From Thalassia testudinum (taxonomy: Eukaryota; Streptophyta; Magnoliopsida; Alismatales; Hydrocharitaceae): DNA of 64,000 nucleotides. Location: contig JAZHRO010000024.1 of NCBI GenBank assembly GCA_037157565.1, positions 9,802,501 through 9,866,500 of the forward strand. Direction: 5' to 3'. Position numbers and translations under genes: made by a program. Positions 1 through 11,200 of this stretch are shown piece after piece. The notes beneath the pieces were generated by a model. The model was not told where the DNA came from. It saw nothing but the letters and a program-made list of their open reading frames with translations, and did no database searches. The first letter of the stretch is position 1. Each line of letters begins with the position of its first letter.

Positions 1-1960
1 TTGTCATCTAATGTCTTCTAGAGCTTTGTTTTTTTCTTTTAAAAAGAAATAAATACCAAGAAGAAGAAAAAGCTAAAACAGTAATAAAAAGAAAAAGTTG
101 AGAGGACATCCTCTTTCCCGATCACTTCAAAAGCCCCGGTGGTTCAAGAGGTAGGTAGAAGTTGGAAGGACATTTTTGCTTTTAGATTAAACAATATCCA
201 ATAAGTCTCATCAAGATAACCAAACCAACTTATCTGGCGGTAGAGAGAGGCCCTGGGTTGCCTCAAGGCCCCAAAAGCAACCTAAGCATTTACGACGTGT
301 TTGTCTAAGAAGATAAAGAAGGATCTTCCACATTTGGGTTGGAAAAATTCAAAAGAAAGTTTAAATCAACTTATACTGTCGTAAAGTTATTTTTAAAAAC
401 TCCTGAAAAAATTGTATCATGCTCCTCCATCCTCCAAACATGGAACGTCAATCCTTTATTCCTTCTCAGGACCAAAGTCAAACTCAAATACTAGAAGGAA
501 CTTATTCTTCTACTTACTTAAAAAAAAAATCAATTTCATGTGAAATTATGCAAAATCTCATCATTCATCAAACCAAACATGCCTTTAATAATTTTTGCAG
601 CCGCCACCCATGTCCAATTTAGGTTTCCTACATTAAGGTGAAAAGAAGGTTTCTTTTCAATGATGCTATTTTAACATTTTACTCGGCACTCGTTAGGCTC
701 TTTGAACATTTTAATTGTCTGTTGATACCCAGTACATGACTATAAGCTTAATGAGGTTTAGCACGGGCATCTTCTTAATTATGCACAAAAGCAATGTGCC
801 AACTGGTAAAGAGGTCAGAATTGCATTTTGATCATGACTGGCAGAATACCACAGTCGTTAGAAGCATACAAGTGATGACATGGATGGAGGATTTCGTCAA
901 GCCCCTTTACAGATATTATACAATGTCGATGCCTTGGTGAGAGCACTACCAGAGATAAATCAAATTCCAGCTTCCAATGTGGAAGTAGAGCTCGAAAGCT
1001 TGGTGGTGGATTAGAAGTTGAACAAGAAAGGTGTGATGCCAACATGCATCTTTTTCACTAAAATGAAAACTACCATTATTTACCAGAGATAAATCAGCAT
1101 GTCAACAAAGTCAACACAAAAAAGATACAAGTGGATTATCTTATCCTTGGCAATAGATGGATCCAATGTCCCAATCAAGGGACATCTTCCCGTGAAAGCA
1201 ATAGAATGATGAGTAGGGCAAGATGCGGGCAGAAGAAGCCAATATGCCTTGTAACAGGAGATCTTAGATCAGAAACTACTAGTGGGCCATTAGCCTCAAA
1301 TAGCCCTCAACAAAGAAAATCTTCTTTCGTGAAACCATGAATTGAGCTTTCACCAAACAGAGCAAAAAGGACCAAGTTGCTGGATCAGTCTCTTCCCTTA
1401 CGTGTAAAGAGGAGATCGAGATGCTTTCATGTATGTATGACCACCAACCTATCTAATGACCAACAAAGAAGCTTCCAGGTCCTCACCTGGATTTTGATTG
1501 GGTAGGATAAAATGGAGTCCATGTCTGGCAACCCAACTTGATCAAAAAAAAAACACATAATAGGTGGTGCGAGGGTCACCGTGCATGCAGATATCCCACT
1601 TTAGAACCCTGGCAGTTCCCATCCCATCAAATAGATAGATTCGCCAGCTTTGAAAAATCTGTGGAAACTGACTTCTTGTCAATGGCAATTCAAACTTGTG
1701 AATTAAAGAATGAAAGAGCCAAGATAAGCATAAAAGGCTGTGTACAAAATTTGAACGGCTATAAAGAGCAAAAAATTAGAAGACACCCTTCTGTGTTGAA
1801 ATTCGAGAAAAGTTCTAGAGAATTAGGTGATGAATAAGTTGGAGAATGAATTTAAAGTTGTTTTGAACATGTATCATTGAACTTATTTGAAGGATTAAGT
1901 ATATGAACGGTGTACAAATAGATGCTTGCTCACTAGCAGATGAGCATTTTAGGAACACTG
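1..1960. other. Downstream flank, no gene recognised
   Basis: Only short open frames without recognisable motifs, and AT-rich sequence. I see no TE domain or RNA gene here. Confidence 0.5.
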
Positions 1961-1966
1961 GGACAA

Positions 1967-1972
1967 TTTATT
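1967..1972 (-). terminator. Candidate polyadenylation signal AATAAA
   Basis: A canonical AATAAA on the minus strand about 90 nt beyond the stop codon of the kinase-PP2C gene, followed by T-rich sequence. The position is typical of plant near-upstream elements. Confidence 0.4.
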
Positions 1973-2062
1973 TTATGGATTGGAAACAATTTAGCTTTTT
2001 TACAGGCCATTAGCGATACAACAATATCAATGGAATGGGTTCAGACTGGCCTAATTTGTAGC

Positions 2063-2257
2063 TCAATAAACTCTTTCTGCTGTTGAGACTTCATGGAGGA
2101 ATACAACGATGACAGTGATATTGTCTTTGCTCCCTCGTTCAGCCGCTTCAGCAGCCAACCTTTTTGAGCACATGCCAGGGTCCTTGACGGTGTCCTTTAT
2201 AATCCCTGTTACAGCCTCATTGCTCAAAATATCCCAGAGTCCATCACTTGCCATAAC
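2063..2257 (-). CDS. Exon 11 of kinase-PP2C gene (residues 598-661 and stop)
   Basis: Begins VMASDGLWD (Asp602) after AAATTTCAG, contains GSKDNITVIVV (Asp642) and ends STAERVY plus TGA. The C-terminus is of full family length. Confidence 0.92.
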   Translation of the reverse strand, partial: VMASDGLWDILSNEAVTGIIKDTVKDPGMCSKRLAAEAAERGSKDNITVIVVFLHEVSTAERVY

Positions 2258-5200
2258 CTGAAATTTAGGAGTTTTCATTAACCGGTGAGTGCAAGATCTG
2301 CAAAGCTTGGATCTCCCTTTCCCAGGTTGATCAACTTAACTTGTTTATTCCCGACTTTAATCAGAATAAAACTACATATGGGTAAAAAATTGCATGTGGA
2401 ACAAAATTTTTTACAGACTTTAAACTTATAATAATACAAGAAAATTTAACTTTTAGTTAAGATGGCTAGAAGGATAAATAATGCACTCTAATGTCCTTTT
2501 CAGAAAGTTCCAATCCTTGAAGGAAGCTTGATTTTGGAAACCTCAATTGCAAAGTTAAAAAGTTATGCCACAAAGCAGCAGAATCCTTTGCATCATGCGT
2601 GGGACAAGCTGAGAACAAGGACAAAAGACATAGTCATCTTGTCAAAAAAAAGCACTAGAAAAAGAAGCACACCCATGAACAGAACCACTTCTAGCTTTTG
2701 CAGTGTTATGGATGCTGAAGATCATTGATAGGATTGAAATTATTTTATAATTAGTAAATCTACTCAATATCAACTATAGAAACCATCTTAGTTTAAAAGC
2801 AACATTGATACCAGATATTCATCTTCCGCTGATATTAGAGTTTGAGTTATCTCTGGCTCGGCTGTCACAGCAGGTTTCAAATCACCATCACCAATTGAAC
2901 GGGTAACCTGAAATAGTTTGAGTAAGCCACCATAAAAAAACAGTTAGGAAAGGAAGCCATATTTAAAACATACATCTCAAGGTAGCATTCAAGAACAGCA
3001 ACTAGCAAAAACAGTCTCAACAGCAAAAATACCAACTGAAAACTATTGCCCAATCAACTACCAGATAGCAGCAATGTTCTAAAAGCCCAACTAAATAAAC
3101 CTTCCATGAAGTACGGTATATGATACTTAGAGAAGCATATCCTTCCCTACCACATTCAACTTCTCGTGAGGTGGGGAAAGACCTAAATTCAGATCAAGAT
3201 CAAGTTGAAGCTATATTCTAGACAACATAAAAATGTATCTTCTTGGAACATCTTGTTCATAATTTATTGCCAAAGTGCTGGAATAATAAATGTTAAAATT
3301 GATATAAGGAAAAAAAACCACCATATTTATCTGCAGGATCACCTTAAAACTCAACTTTTTTATCACTGTGATTTAGAATAGGTTAATGGTTGCAACTTAA
3401 AAATCAGGTGACGCAAGCTTGGAAGCAGGAAGAATCAATTCTGTCAAGGATACTGACATCAAATAGAAATTTGGCTTTCAAAAAGATTTTATGATCAATG
3501 CAAACTCTTCTACCTAAATAATCAAATTTTCCAAAATGAAAACAAAGTCCATCAAACCCAAATTGCCCACTGCAAAAATGCATTTATCATCCAAGAAGCT
3601 AGACTTGCAAATCACATCCACATACTTCCATTGCAAAGCCATCCAATGCATGTCCTCAAAAGCACTATCAATCGATGAACACCTCAAATCAACTCAATAC
3701 ATGGAATCATAAACTAAACGCTGGTCATCAATATAACAAAAAGGACCACCACCAAGGGGTTGGTTCAGTGGTAGAGCACCCCACTGGCATCCAAGAGGTC
3801 ATCAATATAACAAAAAGGACCAAATCCAGAATACAACAACACACATATGATCGAATTTGACATAGCATGAGGAGAGGGCAGGTAGTGTGCATGTATGTGT
3901 GGTGGGTGTTGGCAGTGGTTGTGATGGCATCAGGGAACGTGATAGTGGTGGCGGTGGATGTGCCAACGGCTTCTGCAGTTGTGCTGGTGGTGGTGGCTGT
4001 GGCAAGACATGGAAGTTAAATGTGAAGAAAGGCTTTGGTGGTGGTAGTGGCATCAAAGGTGGTGGCCAGGGTGCAGGTGGGGTCAGCAATGAAGGAGCAA
4101 AGGAGAGAGTAGATATGATGGAGGAGGGGCATGGGATGGCGGAGGAGAGGAGAGGAGAGAAAAGGTATGAGAGTAGGCAACGGTGACATTGGAGATGAAT
4201 ACATTGAGAAGGAGGAGGAGGGTAATGTCGACAACAAGCAAGCGCAAACGAAAAGGCAAGTGGAGGCAGCAGTTAGAAGGATGGACACAACAGCGGAGGG
4301 GGAACAAAAGATTTGTAAGGCATCAGGGTGACATGGGGGATCCAGGAAGGCCTTTTCTTTGTACTTTGTTAACTTGATAAATATTGCAATGTTTTAATGT
4401 AATGACAGATAAGGGTGCATCGATGATAATTAGGCAACATTTGCCATCTAGTTGATGTTTAAACATTGACAAAGTCTGTTTACTTCTCCAAATCAAATTT
4501 GGGATGAAGAACCATGACCAAGAATTGAGCATCAAGTATGTTTGTCTAAATTCAACATTCTTTAAGAAACACCAATTTTAATTAATAAGATTGACATTTT
4601 TCTAAACATTGACTTTTATTTATCAGCCTCAACAATTTGGGTCTTACCAAGATCCAAATATTGAGATAGGGTTGTTTTCTTGTAGTGAACACCAACCTAT
4701 TAGGACCAAAAGTTACAGATACAACTGGATAGGAAGACATTTTTAATTATTAGGAAGAGTACAGTGACGTTTATTCCCAAGTGTTCAACTATATAAGTCC
4801 TAGAAATTATTTGCATGGTATATCTTGACTACAATTTCAAATCTAGCCAAGTTTTGATTATGTTCCCTTGGAGCAGGTGTTGGAATTAAAAAATGGCATC
4901 CCGTCCTTGATATCATTTCAGTGTTGAAAAATAGCTGTACTTTGCACGCATTGAGATGAAAAGCATAGCTTTTTTTTTGAAAAAGTGAAAAACATGGTTT
5001 TGCATAGACGAAACTAAGAGTATGGCGCCCAATTGAATTAAAAGTCAAGGACCTGGAGACCAGCAGACCCAATTCTCCATGTATCCACCTGCCACTTAAC
5101 TTCAGCACCTTCTTTTATGATTCGCTCTCGCTCAGGGGGACAACTAGTAACATGGTCCTTTTAGAAAACACTCATCAGAAGGTTATTTTTACACTAATAA

Positions 5201-8200
5201 TAGAAAGTATTCTATGCAATAATAGAAACAAAAGCCTACCTTACTAAGAGGCAAAGGGTTGCCACTCTGACATAAAATTGCCCGGCAATCACCAGCATTT
5301 GCCACGAAAATTGTGTCTCTGATTATCAGTGCTGTCATTGCAGTACAACCAGGGTGCCAATCTTTCTGACGTATTCGTTTTGAGTCATACTGTAGTGCAA
5401 GCTCTTTTCGGAAAGCAATATCTGTCCGTTTAAAGGCTTCAGTGAGTGCATCTGCAGGGCTGGTAGTAAAACAGGATGATGAAACACTGAAAAAGAGCAA
5501 ACATGGATAACTAAAATGTATCAACCTTTTTGTTGAACCCAATTGCAGCAAGAATCCAGGTATAGCACGGGCAGAGAACTCCGCAGCAGCTGCACCTATA
5601 TGTGAATAGATTTTGTTAAATATGTAAGGTGTAAAAAATAAACAACAGTTACAATGTACCTCGATGACCGTCAAAAATGCCAAACAGATGAACATCTGTC
5701 TCATTGCAGAAATTGGGAAGCAAGATGTGAGTGTCTTCCATCTTTTCCCTTCTGCCACATGTGGCAAATGAACCCCAAGAGAATTTTGGCTGGTAAACAA
5801 TGTGATTCTGCAAATAGCTAGACCAAATACCACTGGTGAATCTCGCTTCATTACTAAAAATTTGTGCACCCTGAGTGAACCAGTTTAGATCCTCTTGAAA
5901 AATTTTGCTCTTTTCCGTTTGTGCAGGAGATCTATCACTTGGAAAAACATAAACCATGTGATTTTTGTCATCTACTTTCATTAGCTCTTCTGCAGGGGCA
6001 GTTATGGACTTTAATATCTGAGTTACTTCATCAAACGAGGGTCTTAATGAAGGATCTGGCGACCAGCACCTTTGTATGAGCGATAACAAACTTGGTGGAG
6101 CACCTGTCTCTGACTTAGCAAGAACCGGCCGCAATCCTTCGGCTACTACCGCTGCTGTGAGCTGCTGTTCAGTGTAGCTCATTTCAAGTACAGTATGTGC
6201 CTGCAAGCAAGATAACTTGTCATTTGGATCCTAGGCTTTCAAGGATGTTACATTCTTGGGATCTCATGAATTAGTGCCCATCCACTGGGCAACTGTTTGA
6301 TTTCAGAGAATTCATTGCTGGACAAGAGGGCTAGCAATAACTAAAAGGAGGCTGACTTACCTGTGCTTCTGCTCTCAAGTCCGTGTAAGGAACCACACCA
6401 GTGAGGAGTTCACTGCAATCAAATCCATATGTTAACTCCAATAAAAAAGAAGTGTGCATGATTTTGGAAATGTTCACCATAAAGAGATAGGAAGAGATAT
6501 TTATTCCTTTTTAGCTTCAAATGAGTTTGAGGATGTGACAAGTTTAGTGAATGTGATGAAACCAACCTCTCAAGGGAAAAAAAAATAATGAAGCCAAATA
6601 AACATCAAACAGCCCCAATTAGCTGGGGGTATTATCTCTCTTGGAAAGGAAGTGTGGAGACATTAATTTCTCCTTCTAAACTAAAATAGGAAAAATAAAT
6701 TTATGAATAACAAAACCTCTAGCAGACCATGGATCATTCATTGTTTAAATCAAAGATCTTTTCATCACAATAGAAGCATAGGACAGAATTTTAGCCCCCT
6801 AGATGTAGCTGGTCCACTCAGTCCTTTTCTTAAATCAGTTTGACTCCTCAACTGGTCTTTGACAGTGGCTAACCTCTTTATCCTGATGAGATTGAATCTT
6901 TCTGTGGCTAGTTTCCAACTCAAGGCATATGGAGTTCACATCTCTTTCTAATCTCTCTGTTCCAAAGCATTTAACACTTCTTTCATGGCTTTCCATTTTT
7001 TTTCTGGCAACAACACGGATCCCCATCCCTTGGACTTATGTATTATTAGTTGGGAAAAATAATCAAGTTATGTTATTCCGAAATCCTACCTCTCTTTATA
7101 AAGAGAGAGGTGGGACCAAATTACATAATAACTCTAAAAGAAAGTAAAATAATAAAGTGCCCAAATAAAATAACTAAATAACTCAACACTTCCTCTCAAG
7201 CTGGAGCATAGATATCAATCATGCTCAGCTTGGAAATGCAAGAATCGAAGGAAGAGCGTGTCAAGGGCTTGGCAAAGACATTAGCCATCTACTTGTCAGA
7301 GGCAACCTATGTAGTAAAGATGAACCCTTTCTAGATCAAATCTCAAGTATAATGACAATCCACCACATATTTGGTACGCTCATGGAACGTGGGGTTATTA
7401 GCAATATAAATGGTTGCTCATTTATCGCATCGTAGCTCCATAGACCCATCAATCTCTACATATACATCAGTCAAAAGGGACTTTATCCACATTAATTCAG
7501 CTAAAGTCTGAGTCACAGCCCTATACTCTAACTCAACACTGGACCTAGAAAGAATAGCCTGATTTTTGCTTTTCCAGGTCACCAAAGTCCCCACAACATA
7601 AGTACAAAAGCCCGTAGTGAACTTCCCAACATTATGGCTACCTGCATAATCTGCATCTAAGTATTCAACTACAGACATAGAAGTTCCTGTGGTGAAAAGA
7701 AGACCTGTCCTAGTGATTTCTTCAAATACCTAAGCACCATCATAGCAGCATCCTAATGATGCCTAATAGGTCTCTCCATGAACTGGCTCAACCTCCCCAC
7801 AACAAAAGAAATGTCAAGCTTGGTCATGATCAAGTACAATAACTTTCCCACAAGCTACATGTATCTTCTGCTATCCACTGTCTCTACATCCCTATCATAT
7901 AACTATGCATTTGGATTCATAGGAACATTCGCTAGTTTAGCACCCAGCATCCCAGTTTCGTTCAACACATCCCAAGCATATTTTCTTTGAAATAGAACAA
8001 CTCCACTCTTGCTGCAAGCTACTTCTATCCCAAGAAAATATTGTTGTGGCCCCAGATCCTTCATAACAAATTATTCTGCCAAAGTCCCCTTTATCTCTAC
8101 CACACCTATCATGCCATCGCCAGTGACTCCAAGATCATCAACATATAAAAGGAGCACCACCACATCTTTCCCCGGTCTCCTGACAAACATAAAACGATCA

Positions 8201-11200
8201 GCAAACGGCCTCTAGAAGCCAATAGACTCCACCACCTAAGAGAGCTTCTGGAACCAAGCTTTGGGACTCTACTTCAGGCCATAAATAGCCTTCTATAGAC
8301 AGCATACACGCTCTCCCTGAACCTCATAACCCGGAGGTTGCTGCATATAGACATCCACTTGAAGATCTTCATACAAAAAAACATTCTTCACATCTAGCTA
8401 GTGAAGCTACCAATTCTTCTGAACTGCAATAGAAACCAGTATACGACCAGTGAATAGGCGTGCCACCGAGGAGAATGTATCGAAGAAATCAATCACATAA
8501 GTTTGACTAAAGCCTTTTGCCACCAAACGAGCCTTGTATCTAGCAATAGACCCATTAGGTTGTACTTGAGTGCAAACACCCAACGAAAACCCACTACTAC
8601 AGCCCCTAAAGGTAATGGTGTGAGCTTCCACGTGCCACAAGCTTGGAATGCAGCCATCTCATCCTCCATGGCTTGGCACCACTTTGGATGTAAAATGACC
8701 TACTAATAGGTAGAAGGTATCTCTGCAATAGCAAGTGCAGGGCAAAAGCTCCCAAAGGCCTTCCTAAGACTATCAGTAACTAAGCTACCTGCCACAGAAT
8801 ATCTAGCACACGTGCAAGATGCCTTCTACATAGCAATCGAAAGATCTAAATCCTCTACTAGCATATCCCCCTACTCACCTCCTGAAATAGTATCACTTGT
8901 AGCACCACCACTAAGCAGAGTATCAATATCTAAAAACTTCATGCTTACCTAATTTGGGGAGAATGGTAGTGGTGAAGGAGGGGGTATCTGCAATATAGTA
9001 TGAGGCCGCTTGTAGGTAACAATAGGCCCATTATAACTCTGAAGTTCATTATGGGTGGTAGTAGTAGTAATATGTGGTGTAGCAACCGGAATCTCCTCAA
9101 TAAGGATAGGAAAAATAGAAATAAGAGGCACATCGGCATCAATAAAAATATCAGGTTATGTTATTCTGAAACCCTACCTCTTTATGTCTAGAGAGAGGTA
9201 GGAGCAAATTACATAATAACCCCACAAGAAAAGTAAAATAAAATAACCAAATAACTCAACGGTATTCCAAGCATGCCATATAGTACCTCTGAATGTGGAG
9301 TATTTCACCCACATGGAAGAATCAAGAGGTGGCATTCACCCTGGGCGTCGAGCCTCATAATTCCATATATAGATAAGGAACACATAGCTAATCTAATTCA
9401 CAGACTAACTTCATAAAGACTCAGTTGATATTCTATAACAATTGCAAGACCATTTCATTTATTGACTTCTCTATTCAATCAGTCTGAACTACCAAGTCAA
9501 CCCCCTGGAAAGGTCTTCTAGTATTATTTACTTACTTCTGTAACCCCATTATTCTTGCAAGGTACAGTTTTCCCACTTCCTAGCCACCACGTGAAAGTTA
9601 GTCATGATCAATAGCTCCTTATGGCATGTCCCTTCATCCCAATAGCCTTTTTTCTGGCACTGGTCTTTTGTCGTCTATGAAGTGAAGCTTTGTATAGCTC
9701 CATGAGGGGTGCCATGAAGCAGAACAAACCTTTTCACAGCAAAGCAAGGCTCATCACCTTCACATCCAACTCAACTGTGCAGCAGTTTTAACAGTTCCTT
9801 CCATCTAATAGCTCAATGTCAACTGGAAGGACAAAGTTTTGATCCAAAAAAGTTTGGAATTTTGCAAATCTGAAACAAAATTTTCAATTATATGCAGAAT
9901 TCAGATCCAAATGATCAAATTTACCATCATAATCCCTGAAGTTTTGCCAGATTTTCTTTTTTCTCTTATGCCAAAGCATGACTGAATAGTGAAATCCTCT
10001 TGAAATTCAAAATTCTGCCAAAGTTCTTGTAGCGATATTTCAAAATTTGACCAACACTTTAATATCCTTTGACCAAAAGGGACATTCAAATCTGTTATTC
10101 AAGCATAAGGTCGTCCGTGTTGCTCAAAAAAGATACTTGTACCAAATAGTGCCAGGCATAATAGATGTGTATGCATTTGCATGTCTTTTATGATAAACTA
10201 TCCATTTTCCCTTTTATATTATCAATCTATTACGTCCATTATTCCTATTTTTCAAGTAAATAGGATGACTACTTGAGACTAGTAATCGTCCAACTTTACT
10301 ACAAATAATGTAAGTTACATAAGAGTAAAAATATGCTACTACATAATCTGGATGTTCAATTCAATTAGGAAAGGTTGAGAAACCATTTTGCAGAATGTTA
10401 TCAAAATTTAGGTTATGGCCCACAATAGATCTGAATGAAGGCCAAGGATCCATGTTGACTGAATGACATAAAAGGCTCGGCTTTTGCTTTTATGCTCTTA
10501 CAAAAGGGTGGAAGCTTGTCATCCACCTCAGTTATTATTTACAAAGAATCATCAAAGGACCAAGTAAAAGCAAGGGAATACGCACCAAAAAAAAACTTCC
10601 AACAAACACAGACATAATTACTTATGGTTGCACTCGACTGTATAATATAACTAAGTAAGAAAAAAAAAACACACCTAAAGATGTGGATAATGAGAAGTGG
10701 TTAAAAGTTGAACAAGCCTTTCCACTTAAACCAATTGCGCTTAGGTTGCATGCTCTCACATGGTAATGAAGTCACACCAGTCCAAAGGCTGAGAATCAAT
10801 TACATATTATCAACTATTACATTCACATTGTGGAACAAGGGCCACACATTAGGGAGTATATTGGGAAAAGCACCCTGAATCTGGAAATGAGGAAACTTAG
10901 AAGTGGTTGATAATACATGACTCAATCTTTCAACTCAAACAAGTTGGCATTGAGATAGCTGCTCTCACATAACTCTTCCTCTAACCATATTATTAGATAG
11001 AGCATGGAAGTCTTTTCCTTCCTTCACCTGCAAACAGCCACTGCTACTTTGGCAAAAAGATGCCCGAAAGGGTGGCGTTATGGACAAATCTGATCAAATC
11101 TGCTTCCATAGATTTTCCCACATCATTGCTGAGCTAGCATTCCATATAAACATGATTCTGGTCCTCTATCCCAGAAGCACAAAATATGCAATTCGAATCC

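Larger units (their letters stand above)
2908..5052 (-). other. Intron 9 of kinase-PP2C gene
   Basis: A 2.1-kb intron with no host coding sequence. It contains a SINE-head retroposition (3723-3822) and a GT/GA-rich minisatellite-like stretch at about 3880-4320, which yields artificial Gly-rich open frames. Confidence 0.7.

Noticed and set aside
3749..3796. A tRNA gene
   Set aside because: Only an A-box half is present; no B box, no cloverleaf, flanked by direct repeats, so a SINE head fits better.
3887..4186. Gly/Cys-rich frame resembling a glycine-rich protein
   Set aside because: It lies in intron 9, in a GGTGG-type low-complexity tract, and the opposite strand is equally open.
5189..5869. 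226-codon frame read as a single exon of the phosphatase
   Set aside because: It reads through introns 6, 7 and 8 in part. The family alignment and splice sites give exons 6-8 instead.
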